A program made the position numbers and the translations under genes. DNA of 64,000 bases. Origin: Symbiodinium natans (lineage: Eukaryota; Sar; Dinophyceae; Suessiales; Symbiodiniaceae). The DNA is taken from the NCBI GenBank assembly GCA_905221605.1, contig CAJNDS010002361.1, positions 124,001 to 188,000 of the forward strand, given 5' to 3'. Of this stretch, positions 1 through 12,792 are shown piece by piece; the first letter of the stretch is position 1, and the number at the start of each line of letters is the position of its first letter. A model generated the notes under the pieces. That model had not been told where the DNA came from. It made no database searches and worked only from the letters and a program-made list of their open reading frames with translations.

Positions 1-94
1 CCAGAAAGACCTGCAAACACCGCTGATTCAGAACTTTCCAGCCTTTAAAACTTGGCGCCGAGGGCCCCCCCCCCCCATGATATCCCCCGTCTCA

Positions 95-660
95 CCCATG
101 GTGGTGGGGTTTAGGGTTTTCAGGTTTCTGACTCAGTGCTCTGAGGTTTAAGGGTTTAGGGTTTTATTAGACTTTTAGGCTTTGAGGGTTTGAGGGCTAG
201 AGTTGTCATTTCTTTCTCAGGTTTTCGGAAGGGTTTGTTTAGGTTTTCGGGTTTAGGGTTTGAGGTGGTCGGAGCCGGGGTGGTTGGAGGGTAGGGCATC
301 CCCATCGACGAGGCTAGTGCCTTCCTGTTAGTCTCCCAGGGCAGGGCGGGCAGATGGCACGGGTGTTTTGCGCGGGCTTCCTTCCTGATGATATGCCTCC
401 GTAAAGGGTGCAGTGTCGCCCAGTCCCCCGCAACCCCATGCTCCCCCAAGGTATCCCCTGTGAGGGGTTTAGGGTTTAGGGCTTTGGGCTTAGGGTTTAC
501 GGGCTTTGGGGTTTGAGGGTTTTAGGGTCAAGGGTTTTCGAGGTTTTGTGGGTTTTGCGGGGTTTAGGGTTTGTTTAGGTTGCAGGTTTTAGGGCTTAGG
601 TAGAGTTTTGGGGGTTTAGGGCTCAGGGTTTTAGGGTTTAGAGTTTAGGGTTCGGGTTTT
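95..660. repeat. Degenerate TTTAGGG telomere-like repeat
   Basis: Many copies of GGTTTAGGGTTT-like units appear in the plus-strand G-rich orientation, dense at about 105-250 and 455-660 and mixed with variants such as GGTTTGAGGG and GGGCTTAGGG. TTTAGGG is the plant-type telomere unit also used by dinoflagellates. The units are irregular, so this is an old interstitial tract and not a working chromosome end. Confidence 0.8.
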
Positions 661-3600
661 GGGTTTTGGTGGGGAGGGCAGGGGGGGCGGGGGGGGTAGG
701 GGGTGATACCATGGAATGGTGGGGCGCTGCTGACACGGTGACACGGAACCACATATGGTCAGGCGAGTTCATGTTAATGTAGAGAAGAAATCGAGGTTTT
801 CTTCTGGTACCAGAGAGGTTTCCCATGAAAAAGTGTGTTGCGGATCCTTCTGCTGCGGGCATTCTCTTGGGGGGGTCTCGGATTCTCTGCGGGGTTCTTT
901 GCAGGGCACTCCGGGGATGGATTCTTTGCAAGATGCTCTCGGATTCCCTTGGGGGTAGGAGCTTGGGGCGGGCAGGCTTCCCGCCATTCTCCGCATCGTC
1001 ATGAAGCTTTGTTTGGTAGGTCCTGCTAAGTGGGGCGTCATTGCTTCGTTGAAGTTGCGTCATGGAGATTTGCGCAGGCTGTGCTTCTTGAAGGCTTTCT
1101 ACTTCGAACCTAGTCCTGGGGTTGAGGTGTAGGAGGAGCAAGTCGTGGTGGCGAAACAATGGAGTGCACAGTTGTCCCTTCTGCGCCTTCCCATGGGCTC
1201 CGAATCTCTTAGGTCATGTCCCTTTCCGCAGTGCGGGCGGCTGTCGCGATCGGCATCTTTCGGGCACTCTTTCGCGAGGGTGATCTCAACGAGGCGACAT
1301 GACGCAGTGATGGCTCTCTCGAGATGGAAGATCATGCAGTAGCTGAATCGTTGCTTCAGGTTCCGGCTACAATGGGGGTCAGCTTCTCAATGGCGTGTCT
1401 CCACTTAGCTGGCTGCCATTCCTTTACAGCCCTTTGCTGGTCCCAGGCCACCAAGACAGAGATCAATGCACTTCCTGCGTTCCGCTTGACAAAGACTGTT
1501 GAGAACGACCAAGATGTGCCTGTCTTACAGTTCATTTTACGGGCTTCATGGCTATCTCTCACTGATCCTGATTGTGATGCACGCGCGTGCAAAAGTGCCT
1601 CGCCCGCCCCTCCCCCCGCCCCAAATGCTTTTGATGAACAGTCCTGAGTCCTTTCCAAAGGCGCCTTGCTCCATTTGCCTCTCGGGGTTTGTCGATGGTA
1701 CGCTGCTTCGAAGGCAAGCGATTCCTGATGCATCGGTAGGGCCATATACAAGAATATGCTGGGTCCCTGACTTACGTACATGGAAGGTTGCCTTGCGGGC
1801 ACGAATTTCATCGTCACTGCATTGACAAGTGGTGAGGGCCTTTAGCATCCGGTGCATTTACTCAAGTGCACGAGTGTTGGGGATTCTCCGGGGGATTGGC
1901 CTTACTTAGGCTTCGGCGCAACAAGCGCTGTCCCTTGTGCATGACATCAATCGATTGCTGCCCCGGGCTGAGCTGGAGCTTGGTGTTACTGTGCAAATAC
2001 GCCTGCGTTCTCCGCTGCGAAAGTCCCGCAAAGCAGAGCAAGTAGTGGAGTTGGACTCGCGGAATGAGGTATGCCATTACGGCATCGGACTCCTGACCGG
2101 TGCAAGTAAAACGCTCTTCTCCGAGCCTTGCGCCGAAGCAGCTGTGGTTCTGCGAGCTGCGACTGGCTCTCTCTCCACATCGAACATCCATATCTCCATG
2201 ATGTCCTCCACGACTTGAGTGCATGCAGGGCACCTGAGCGAAAAAACGTCAATGGTCGAAGCTGCGCTTGTCACACAGGCTTGATTCATGTCATTTGTGA
2301 TGGGGTTGCATGTTTGTCGAGTGGTATTTTCTGCTGTCGGGGCTGTGCAATCTTGAAGCATGACTGGTTTCGCGGGGGTCGTGGGAGTCTTGACTGGCTA
2401 CCCGAAAGCTGCTGGCTCCAAGTCTCAAGGGCCATGTTAGCTTCGCATATCTTAGCATATTCATCTCAGGACCTTGGTGCCACATCCTAAGCCTACGACC
2501 CAGAAAGCAGTTGTTACACAGCTGCACGGACAACTCACTCCTCAGCTGCTGTCTTGCTGGGGTTTTGACAAGAACCCATGTGCAATGGGACACGGCTTGC
2601 GACGGGCTGAGATGACCGGTCTGTTGATCCTGCTGAGTCTGCATGTGCAGAGTCTGCTGAGGGCAGTGCAGCAGTTTTGAGAGGTCGATTCAGTGCTGCC
2701 AGCAAGAGCAGTTGAAAAGGCCCGTGCCCTGCCTCGGACATTTTCTGACGAATCTTGATCATCTCAGCGCGTTAGTCCATGCCTGCAGGTGTGATGGTGA
2801 ATTGCGCACTGGTTCTCCCCACTTCCACGTCTGCGATGTGGATAAGGCGCTTCAGCGAAGAAGGGCTTTTCAACAATGGCGAGCCATGGTCAGCCATGGT
2901 GAGCCTTTTCTCATGATCCAGGTTGAGTGGGGTGGACACAGTCATTTGTGCTTTGTTGCTGAAGCCAGTTTGGCGCAAGGGTGCGAAGGGATGGTTTCAA
3001 GACTTCAGGTTGTTGTCGCGATCGCAAGAGAAATCGAGAAAGTTTTCCATCGAACTTCACGCACAACTAGTTCAGAGTTTTCCAAATTCCCTGCTGCCGG
3101 CCCTGCCGGAACGGAATAATCCTGTGCCACGGTGCCTCGGAGGTGAGGTTCGAGGTTTGAGAAGTGGGCTTCCGAGTTGAGGGTTGAAGCGTGAAGCTTA
3201 AAGTGAGGAAGAAATCCACCCTAGCTCCCAAGACAAGCTCTAAGCTCGCACATCAGGACGAATGCTTGCCCGAGCGTGTCTATGTGGCCAGCTGGACTGA
3301 GAGGCTGTAGAGAGCGCTGAGATTGCACATGATTGCACTGTTGGCACACATAGCGAATCGCTCACGTTTCGTTTGAGTTTGTGCTGCCTTGCAGTTCAAG
3401 CGCGCAGCTGGTCGTCGACGATGAGCGGGGAGAAGACCCGAGGCATGTACGCGAGGCGCGGGCACGGGTGCCTCGGTTGTTAGGAAGCCGCCCTCCGTAG
3501 CCCAGTTGTTGCTGTTGTGCTTTGCTTTACGTCTACGGTGCGTGTTGCATTTTCAGCATGTGGCGCCAAGCAGGAGCTGCACATGCAGACCTTGAGCTAC

Positions 3601-6600
3601 TCGCCGGAGGGGGCCCCCAGAGCAGACAATTACAGATAGCTGTTCTACTTCTTAAGATGCCTGGAAGTTGCTTGAGTTGCGCAAACGCGACTGCGCAAGA
3701 ACGTTGCAAGAAGGTCAAGTACGAAGAGTGCGACACAATTGACACTGCTCGTTCTCAAGAACGATATTCCAATGCATTGGCCGGGAGCTGACCGGAGACA
3801 GTCTGTGTGACACTGCTCAGAGTTCTGGCCGTACCACTGAGACCCCGCAGTTCTGCAAGGTCCATACGGCCAGAATGAATACACGACGGCAACTGCTTGA
3901 CAGACAGGCCTTTGTGGCTACAGAGTTTTGTGGCCACAGCTCCGGAGCTGAATGTTGTCAGCAGCTATGCCCTACGCCCTTGCCGTTTAGCCTGGATGTA
4001 GCCCCTTAGCCCAGCAAGAATCCTGAGACCTAGTGGCAGTGCCAACTTCTACAACCGACTGGTTCGTGCAAACCTGTGCCGTTTACAATCCAGCCGTCCT
4101 GACATGTCAAGCGAAATGCTGCTAGTTCAATATCCAAAGCCTGCACATCTGCCGTCAAAGTATTCAGCAAATGCTAGGTAAGTTGAGTTTCAAGTTTCAT
4201 TAGAAGTGAGTGCAGGGAGACTGCGGATAAGATGGCAAGGTTGGCAAGCAGTTGTAGATGGCTTTGGCATCGCAATTACAAAGCGCCGCAGGCCTGGCTG
4301 AATTCTGCTGTTCAAGGCAGATATGCCATGTTGCTACTGAACTCTCCGGAGGCGGAGGCCTGTGCTTCCTTGTATGTTCCCCCGATGCCGCTGAGATCTG
4401 AGAGATTTTTGCCGTGCGCAAGGCGCATGGGGCTCCGATCTGGCGTGTTCCGACAAAGCAGTTGCCCTCAGATCTTGCGAAAGCCGGTCTCGAGTTGTTA
4501 GTCGGACGCTAGTGAGGCATACTGAAGCAAGTTGTTGCATGCACAGGTATGCTTAAATGTGCCTCTTTGTCCCTCTGCATTTGCATGCTCGACAGACGAT
4601 GAGTTGGCAGGTACTATTTGGACCACAATCACTCTTCTTTGCCCGGGGCTTTGGAGCATGGTGATTGTTTTGCGGCCGTGCCGCTGACAAGCCCAGGTTT
4701 TTGGTAAATGTCCGACATTTTGGCAGAGCCGATGCCGAGGTCTTTTTCTCCTGGAGGGACAGATGGAAGCCATCTCGCCATCATGATGGATGCTATCCAG
4801 GTGGCTGGTGTCCTTCGGCATCTTTGCTTTTGTTCGCGTGTCCCTGGTGAACATGCATGGAAGGGCATATGTTCTCTGACCGACAGCATGATGCTGATTG
4901 CACAGGCAGGATGTGCTCAAAAAATGTTAGTCCAAAGTTTGCTGCAATGGTTTGCCTCAACGGAGAATCGGATCTAAAGTTCATGTGGAGTTTGCTTTGG
5001 AACTTGCCATTCGTTTTCATGTTAGTTAAAGAAGCTGTCTGCTGTCTACAGTATCGGCATGCTTCGCAGAACTCGGTGCGCGCTGCCAGTGGGAGTCGCA
5101 TTTGACCGACGTGGAGAAAAACTGTGGAGTATTGCTCAAGTGCCCAGAAGCAGTTGTGCTTCACGATTCATTTGCTGCCTGGAAAGCGCTTCGCAGCTTG
5201 ATCGCATCGCACATCGCAGGGTGCTATGCAGTATCAGGTACCGCTGCGATGATGCAAAAGCATCAGGATGCAGCGGCTGTGAAGTCTGCTTCCTGGAAGA
5301 GTCGGAGGCGGCGAAGGTGCGCCGATGTGTCGCTCTGTGGATTCCACATGCATGTCATCGCACGATCTTCGGCTCGCCGTCGCTGTCATTGTCCGACCTT
5401 CTTCCCAAGCTCTGTCAACACGTTTGCGCGCTCGACTGTTTTGTATCCTGGCGTGAGTCGGTGGCCTCGTTAGAATATGTTAGAATGCAATCACAAGCCT
5501 CTGTCCTTAAGAAGCGTGCACTTACACATTTCAAGTAGGCTGCAAACTCCAGGCGATCGTAAACACGCCATCAATGTAATTAGCACTGCAGCAAGAGAGC
5601 GACTTGATATTCGCTTATCTGACTGACGTTTTCACAATCTTCGCATACTCCGAGAAGAACTTACACATACTCGCGCTGGGACACCGCAGTTTCTTGCAAA
5701 GCTTATACGGCGCAGTGCAGTCACCGGAACGTTTCCGAGTTTTGGAATGAGTAATTCATGAACATGTCATTGCAGTCTCCAGCTTGCTTCCATTTTTCTC
5801 TTGATACGAAGTAAGGATGAACTCAGGTTCGTGGTTTTGTGCCATTTTAGTGGCCAGACGTTGTGCACGCGACAGGGCATGTGTTGACAAGCTTTTGCGC
5901 TTGTCTTGTTTATTTTTGCTTTTGGATTACAGTGATACAGTCATTGCATCTTTTGGGGCATGGCATGGTCTTCAGTGTCTTCAGGACATGTTCATTCACA
6001 GTCTGACGGTGCTGTGGCTGGAGAAGCGTGAGCCCTACTGTGCGCTCATTCGGCCCCAGCTCTGGTGAGTGGATAGTTCGCTGCTACACAGTGCTACAGT
6101 GTGTTACAGGCCTCAACCGCACTCCGCCTGGTTCTGAGTTTCACAGGGCCAACACCAACCAACAGCCCGAAAGTTTGGCTGGAGCGGCGTTCATCGACGT
6201 GAAAAGTCGTGCGAGAACGGGCCAATGCTTGTGCAAGTGTCATCTGGAGCGCATGTCAAAGAATGTGGAGAATTGTCGGAGCCGTGTGGCACAGCATCAT
6301 TAGGTTGCCGCCGTTTGTAGCCAACGACGATCACTGAATTCCTGGTGCCATTCTGGATTTGTGAGATAGCTGAAGTGTGTACCTCCCCTCAAAACCTTCG
6401 GCCATCTCCGACGATTCTATGCTGCACTGCGCATGCTGAGTGCCTGTCAGAATGATCGTGCAGCAAGGGTCACTTGTCTCATGCACACGACAGATGAGGA
6501 TGTCGATGGGTGCGTCGCGCAGGCAAACGGCAAAATGTTGTGCAAGCATGCCGAACACCCTAAGCATGCTTACCTTTACAGGCCAGAAGGCCTGTACTAG
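661..6600. other. No supported gene (661-6600)
   Basis: Many short open frames are present on both strands, but none shows a recognisable domain or a convincing exon chain. The longest are 1356-1817 (minus, 153 codons) and 5059-5538 (plus, 159 codons). The 5059-5538 frame ends in a Lys/Arg-rich tail and has a mixed composition, so it could be an exon, but nothing identifies it. The first exon of the centrin gene probably lies in the last few hundred bases of this stretch. Confidence 0.5.
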
Positions 6601-6617
6601 ACTATTTCTTGTCTCAG

Positions 6618-9600
6618 GGGGGCACCCCGCAAGAAGTTGACCTACGACAAGCCCGGCTTGACCGAGGACTTGAAACCAACAGTGATGCACATGTGCCAGC
6701 AGCTTCACACTTGCGATTTCCTGACAAATTCTTGCCACTTGCTACGCTTTGCAGAGGACGAAATCGATGAGATCAAAGAAGCCTTCAATCTCTTTGATAC
6801 TGATGGTTCGGGCACCATAGACCCGTGCGCCACACCCCGTGCATTGCGCTAGATGAGCCAATGGTGTACGTTACGTCGCTACTTGAGTGGAGTCGCACGC
6901 AGGGGCGAGCTGAAAGCAGCGATGAGATCGCTTGGATTTGAGACCAAGAATCCGACCATCTTCCAGATGATCGCTGACCTGGATCAAGATGGTGGCGCTG
7001 GCATGTCTGCTTAAGATCGCCGGAGCGGAGATGCCTGCTTTATCCGTTTTTCTAGATGTTGCATGTGCCTTCCTGTGCCTTGTGAATCGAACAGCTGTTC
7101 GCTCCTTCGCTGGGTTTCTGATTGCAAGTCAGCTCCGAACCACCGTGTCGTGACTGCTGTTTTGTGGTGTCCGATTTTTCATTTTCGTTTTCATGGTTTC
7201 AGTCCTTGGGGGGGTGGAAATGTCAACGCGCAAGGGCTCTTGTGACATGGAGGGAACTATTATAGGGGCAGGTGAGGCCCGTGCTTTTCCCGAGACGGTC
7301 TGCTTGTTTAGGCTGCTTCTCCATACTTTTAGTGCGCGTCTTTGCATGTCAAGAAATTTTTGAAGGCGAGAACTACTTCTCAATTGCGAAAGGCGTCCCT
7401 TCTGACGTGGGGCAGCCGCACACGGGGGTGTTGCCGATTCACGTCCTCTCGTCGTTTCCTGCCGCTTCATCGATTTCCGAGCTGAGGAAAACGCATATAG
7501 TCCTGTGAGAGATGATGGCAGAAGTCAACCGTAATCTCCAAAATGACAGACGGGAGAAAGCACAGGGTCTAGCAGACTCCCAAATTTTTCCAGTAGTATA
7601 GACGATTCAACTTCTCATTGGCAAACGTGTGAGAAAGCGCCAACGCATCAACCCTGAGCTCCGGAAACCCTGAACCCGTCTGGATCCCCATCTGAACCCC
7701 CATGAGCTCAGGCACGAGGTCGTGGTACAGAACGTAGTACGATGAAGAAATATCATCCTTCAGCGACCAAATTTAAGTGCTTTGAGTGTGTTTTTTTTCA
7801 GTCAGCTCCATGAAGATCTGTTTTTGGCAGGGACTGCAGCCGCTGACCCCCCCCCCTTTGGCAAAATGCAACCCAATCGCAGCCACGTGGATGCCCCTCA
7901 TTCAAGACAGACGAGGAACAACAAAGCGTACCCTCACACATTGCCCAACAGTCAGGACAAGCCACAGGACAAATCGGGCCCTTCTCCATGCAGGAGCACC
8001 AAGTCATGTCCCCATCAATGCCTCGCAGTCAAGGCAAGCCAGATGGTTAAAAACCAGGACAGCAGGGTCGGTGAAGAGTCGGTAAACGTGCTGAACAGGG
8101 TCAGGAGATGCGCAGCAACATGCACCTAGCAGTCTACTCCAGATGTGCAGCTGGCGATTCAGAATGTCACGTAGAAACATGATGATCGCACACCAAGCAT
8201 GCCAATGCATCAAAAGCTTCAGTCTACATGGATGTGCCACTTTTGGCCAGTCCCTTATTGCACGAAGAACATTTTGTTTCCTCTATACTTGTATGGGAAT
8301 TCTTTACCTCTCTATCTCCAAGAGGAAAGCTTTCATTTTGGTCTGAATTGAGGATCTCGAGTCACTCGGCATGTTTCTGGAATTTCTGCTGTTACCATAA
8401 ATGTCGGAACGAAACAGTTATTGTAAGCTGTAAATGGACCCTTCATTGCCTGTGCATTTCATAGGACTCCTCTGTTTCGTTTACACTGCCTTTAAGACGA
8501 AGAAATCTGTTTCCGGCAGATTTGATTCGAAAATGCCCCTCCTCCGTGCCATAAATGTCGGTTGCACGCTCGTGACAATTGGCTATTGTGGTTCGAGTCT
8601 GTTCTTAACTCTCCGCAGAACATCGTCAGGCAATTTTGCACAGTTTCGAGACACTTCTCCTGATTCTCGTCACCCTGCTGGTTCATGACCTTTTTTGCCT
8701 GTCTTTTTCCTGCCTCCCGGCTCGTTTATTGACTTTGGGGTTCCTGATTTTTCCGACGTCCGCCTCATTTAAAGGCGCGCTGAGCCATCGAAGCACTAGT
8801 GTTAACACTCAAATGCTCCGTGCCTAGAGATGTGCACAGGGGATTCTGAAGCGACTTTAGTGGAGCTAGGTGTGCTTGCCAGTGAGTTTTGAGCCTTTGT
8901 GCAGGGTAACATGGATGAGCAAGTGTAACAGATTAGCCACAAGCGGGCTTCAAGTTGTCAACCCATGAGTAGTCTGGGGCTTTACTTCAAAGGCAAGGAA
9001 CCCGCTTTTCGAACCGCACGTGACTGTGCAGTTGTCCAGACATCCCTGACAAGCCTTGACAACCGACTGAGTTGGCGGATATATATGGACATCTCCATAT
9101 TTCAAAAACCGTTTCTGTGAAGTTTGACAGCATCCGTTTTCGTCAGGAACAGCCATCGGATTCGACGATTTCTTAGATGCCATCACAGCAAAGCTGGCCT
9201 CAGCCTTACTCAAAGCCGAGGCCGTCCTCTGCAGTCATTTCAATGCTCACACCCAGGGCGACAAGGAAAGCCGAGAGGGTATCCACAAAATCTTTAACCT
9301 GTTCGATGATGACAAAACCGGGACAGCTTGCGGCATGTGTGACCCCTTCGAATGGGCATGAGGCTTAAGTTGCCATTGTGCTGCCAAGAAGTCCTGGCAC
9401 CAGGACTATCACCTTGAAGAATCTCAAAAGAGTTTCGAAGGAACTCGGTGAAACAATGACAGAAGAGGCGCAGTTTGGTTCTGCGAGTGCTTCTGCATTT
9501 CAGTTACATGCAGAATGCTGTGATGTAGGAGCTCCGAGAAATGATTGACCGAGCTGACACAGATGGAGATGGCGCCATAACCCCTGAGGACGACATGTTG

Positions 9601-9693
9601 TGCGAGAGGTTCCAGTGCCATGTTCCTGAGTGCGAGATATTATTGATTCTCAAGGACTTCTACAACATCATGACGAAGAAGACCTTTCCCTAG
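6618..9693 (+). CDS. CETN: Centrin (caltractin), EF-hand protein, multi-exon, 5' end not found
   Basis: Joined exons are about 6618-6666, 6757-6824, 6903-7000, 9153-9196, 9257-9321, 9404-9467, 9529-9588 and 9655-9693 (stop TAG). They encode the centrin fold: a basic lead into LTYDKPGLTEDEIDEIKEAF, EF-hand 1 with DTDGSGTID, the segment ELKAAMRSLGFE, a second loop beginning DLDQDGGA, FDDFLDAITAKLGDKESREG, EF-hand 3 with DDDKTGTIT, LKNLKRVSKELGETMTEEEL, EF-hand 4 with DTDGDGAIT, and the end FYNIMTKKTFP. Loops 1, 3 and 4 keep calcium ligands. Centrins are calcium-binding proteins of basal bodies and contractile fibres. The reading frame is continuous across all seven joins with no stop, so the gene looks functional. 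The start codon must be in an exon upstream of 6618, which I could not identify. Only one intron starts with GT. Three start with GC (7001, 9197, 9468) and three with GA (6667, 9322, 9589). Confidence 0.92.
7001..9152 (+). other. Long GC-AG intron 3 of the centrin gene
   Basis: This 2.15-kb intron splits the second EF-hand between DGGA and the next exon, which starts at 9153 after CAGGAACAG. The other centrin introns are 60-90 bases, so this one is exceptional. Inside it are short open frames on both strands (for example 7782-8129 plus and 7129-7470 minus) with no recognisable domain. I see no second gene in it. Confidence 0.75.
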
Positions 9694-10780
9694 GACTGTA
9701 GGGGGGTTGAAAGCCGTGGCCGTGGAGCGGCGTGTGAATATGTGTCTGTGGCATTGCGGGGCTGCAATGAGAGAACACTCCTCGTTCGCTTGTGGCCACC
9801 GACCGCAGGAAAGCGCGGCTTGCAGCTGACCATGGCAAATCGCAGCACAAATTCGTTGCTTGATCCTTGCACAGCCATCCGGGGATTCCAGAACTCAAAG
9901 CTCGAGCTGGCTCTGGAGACTGGTGTGCGCGCTTTCCGCGCTTTAGAAAGGTTGAGGATAGGACGCAGGCATGAAGCAGTGCCAGGCAGTGCCGTGCTTC
10001 GCATGTAGCATAGCTCCTCTGATCTCCATTTTGCCTCGAAGACAAGAGATCTGCTCATTTGCCCATCCGTGTAAGCCAACAGCATCTCAAGATCTCTATT
10101 TATGTCTGGGCAGATGGCGGAACACCTGGTCTCGAGGTTGCCAAATTAATGCAGTACCGCTTGCGGCATGACCAGACAGACATGCATCCAAAAGCAGATG
10201 TTGTAATGACGGAGCCTCAACATGTGGGCCACTCTGACATGCAGAGCTGTACTTCCTTGAGTAAGTAGGCCTTCCTGCACAGGCTCTGCAGGGTTTATTT
10301 GAGGCCGTTACAACGGGGAGGGTTGATGTCAAGAGCTCGTTGAGGATCGTTTCGTCTGATGTCTAATTTCTGACCTCCGTGAGGCGCCGCGTTTCCGCTT
10401 TTGGTTCGAAGCTTCTCGGAGCTGCCGAGACATGCTGGAGGCACATGGAGGCAAAAAGGCACCTGCCCCACGCCCCCCCTCCCCCAACTCATCTTGCGCT
10501 GGTTATGTCATCAGGCAGAACATGTCGGAAGAAGAGAGTGGCAGTGCTTGACTCCCGAAGTGAACAGTCCTAGCCTGCAACCTGTAGCTTCCATGGACCA
10601 CGAGTGCTCTTAGATCCTCAGGCTGGGGCATCGAACGTTGTGCCCGCTGTGCTGTTGAACCCATGAACATGCCCCAAATTTGTCTTCAACTCGGTTCTCT
10701 TTCCGAAACTAGTCATGTGGGAGTGCACGGAGTGCACTTTTCTGAATATACTGAGCATGTCTATACATCTACTACAAGTT
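9694..10780. other. No supported gene (9694-10780)
   Basis: This is the centrin 3' flank. Overlapping minus-strand frames at 9668-10085 have no recognisable domain and probably arise by chance. No other structure is visible. Confidence 0.5.
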
Positions 10781-10781
10781 C

Positions 10782-10805
10782 ATATATATATATATATATA
10801 TATAT
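10782..10805. repeat. (TA)n microsatellite
   Basis: About 12 uninterrupted AT dinucleotides lie directly before the left end motif of array A. Confidence 0.9.
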
Positions 10806-10810
10806 TTTTC

Positions 10811-12434
10811 ATGGCTACCGCCAATGCCGCCGACCCCGACAGGAGGCCCTAGGGTTTACACAAACACCCCCTACATTGCGCTTACATATATCCATAGGTT
10901 CTAGAGTTCAGGGGGGGCGAAACATTGAGTCTTCACGCGCAGGGAGTTGGCGCGCAACCTTAAACCCTAAACCTCACACCTTAAACTCGAAACCCTGAAC
11001 CCTTAAACCCCAAACTACTAAACCCTCAACCCCCTTAACCAGGAGAGCCGAACCGGGGTGAGGTGGGGGGTAAGCGGTGATGGCGGGGGGGTGGGGGGGG
11101 TTGGGGGCAGAGGTGAAGGGGTGAAGGCGGGGCGGGGCGGGGTGGGCGGGGTGGGGGGGGGGGGCGGGGGGGGTCCGGGCATGCACTGCAGCCCCTCAAA
11201 ACTTCATTTCCAAGTAAAAGGCAAGGGGTAGGGGTGAGGTGGGGGGTAGGGGTCCGGGCATGCCCTAAACCCCTGACACACTTCATTTCCAAGTAAAAGG
11301 TCAGGGGTAGGGGTGAGGTGGGGGGTAAGGGGTGAGGGCGGGGGGGTGGGGGGGGCAGGGGCCAAGGTTGGGGGCAGAGGCGAAGGGGTGAGAAGGGGTG
11401 AGGCGGGGCGGGGTGGGCGGGGTGGGCGGGGGGGGTCCGGGCATGCACTGGAGCCCCTCAAACACTTCATTTCCAAGTCAAAGGCAAGGGGTAGGGGTGA
11501 GGGGTAGGGGTCCGGGCATGCCACACTTCATTTCCAAGTAAAGGTCAGGGGTAGGGGTGAGGTGGGGGGTAAGGGGTGAGGGCGGGGGGGGGTGGGGGCC
11601 AAGGTTGGGGGCAGAGGCGAAGGGGGGGCAGAATCAAAGGGGTGAGGTGGGGGGGCAGTGGGCGGGTGGGTGGGGGGGTGGGGGGGCCGGGGGGGGGGGG
11701 GGGGTTGGGGCATGCACTGGAGCCCTCAAACACTTCATTCCAAGTAAAAGGCAAGGGGTAGGGGTGAGGTGGGGGGTAGGGGTCCGGGCATGCCTAAACC
11801 CACTTCATTCCAAGTCAAAGGTCAGGGGTGGGGTGAGGTGGGGGTAAGGGGTGAGGGGGGGGGGGTGGGGCCAAAGGTTTGGGGGCAGAGGCGAAGGGGT
11901 GAGAAGGGGGTGAGGGGGGGGCAGGTGGGCGGGGTGGGTGGGGGGGGGGGGGGCGGGGGGGGGTGGGGGGGGGGCATGCACAGCGGAGCCCCTCAAACAC
12001 TTCATTTCCAAGTAAGGCAAGGGGTGGGGGTGAGGTGGGGGGTAGGGTCCGGGCATGCCCTAAACCCTCTAACTTCATTTCCAAGTAAAAGGCCAGGGGT
12101 AGGGGTGAGGTGGGGGCGGGGTTGGGGGGGGGTAGGGGTCCGGGCATGCCCTAAACCCCTGACACACTTCATTTCAAGTAAAGGGTGAGGTGGGGGCGGG
12201 GGCAAGGTGGGGGCGGGAGGGGCAGTGGGCGGGGTGGGCGGGGGGGCGGGGGGGGGTCCGGGCATGCACTGGAGCTGATTTCCAAGTAAAAGGTTAGGGG
12301 GGAGGGTGGGGGGGGGCATGCGCTGGAGCCCTAAGAGGGTAAGGGTGAGGTCGAGGGGGGTGAGGGCGGGGGGGTTGGGCATGAGGGCAAATGGGTCTCA
12401 CTGACGCCTCCCCCGCTAAAGCAGGGGTCGGCGG
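10811..12434. repeat. Composite G-rich satellite, array A, with defined ends
   Basis: The left end is ATGGCTACCGCC followed by AATGCCGCCGACCCC at 10811-10837. Next come degenerate CCCTAAA units (about 10960-11037), then tandem G-rich units, and finally CACTGACGCC, a C5/G4 hairpin and GGGGTCGGCGGATAT at about 12400-12438. Units repeat the blocks CACTTCATTTCCAAGTAAAA, GGTCCGGGCATGC and GGGGTAAGGGGTGAGGGCGG, at roughly 11200, 11280, 11465, 11525, 11735, 11810, 12000, 12070 and 12165, with many indels. CCGCCGACCCC (10827-10837) and GGGGTCGGCGG (12424-12434) form an 11-base inverted pair. Array B at 39891-49848 has the same ends. I see no protein gene here: the proline-rich minus-strand frames are a by-product of the G-rich strand. 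Confidence 0.75.
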
Positions 12435-12512
12435 ATATGTATGTATGTATGTATTGTATGTATGTATGTATGTATGTATGTATATGTATGTATGTAGTAT
12501 GTATGTATGCAT
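12435..12512. repeat. (TATG)n microsatellite
   Basis: About 18 TATG units with two small interruptions directly follow the right end motif of array A. Array A is therefore flanked by simple repeats on both sides ((TA)n and (TATG)n), which suggests insertion into, or growth of, a TA-rich target. Confidence 0.9.
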
Positions 12513-12792
12513 GTAAAACACACCAATAGAGGCGGCAGACACCAGGACGAAATGGCCTGGTCTTGCTTCCTTATAAACAAATATGAAATGGCCACAAATG
12601 TAGATCGTGCTCTGTGCTTCGCTGCTCTGTGTTGTGGAAGGCTTGAAACAGGAGAGCAGTTAGGTTCACAAGCGAGCAGCTGTTGCCGGCGTTGGTGTGC
12701 GCTGTGGTGCATGCAGTTTACATCGTATCAGATGCAAGCTGAAAGTGCATGCTGCCGAAGAGCACAAGTGGCGAATGCAGGCGCAACATGCG

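Noticed and set aside
3490-3510. CCCTCCGTAGCCCAG, partial match to the dinoflagellate spliced leader
   Set aside because: Only CCGTAGCC matches. The rest of the leader is absent, and the similar CCTCCGTAGCTAC at 14885 also diverges at once.
10974-12382. Proline-rich minus-strand frames in array A
   Set aside because: Translations of the C-rich strand of a satellite, with no start context or domain and many overlapping equivalents.
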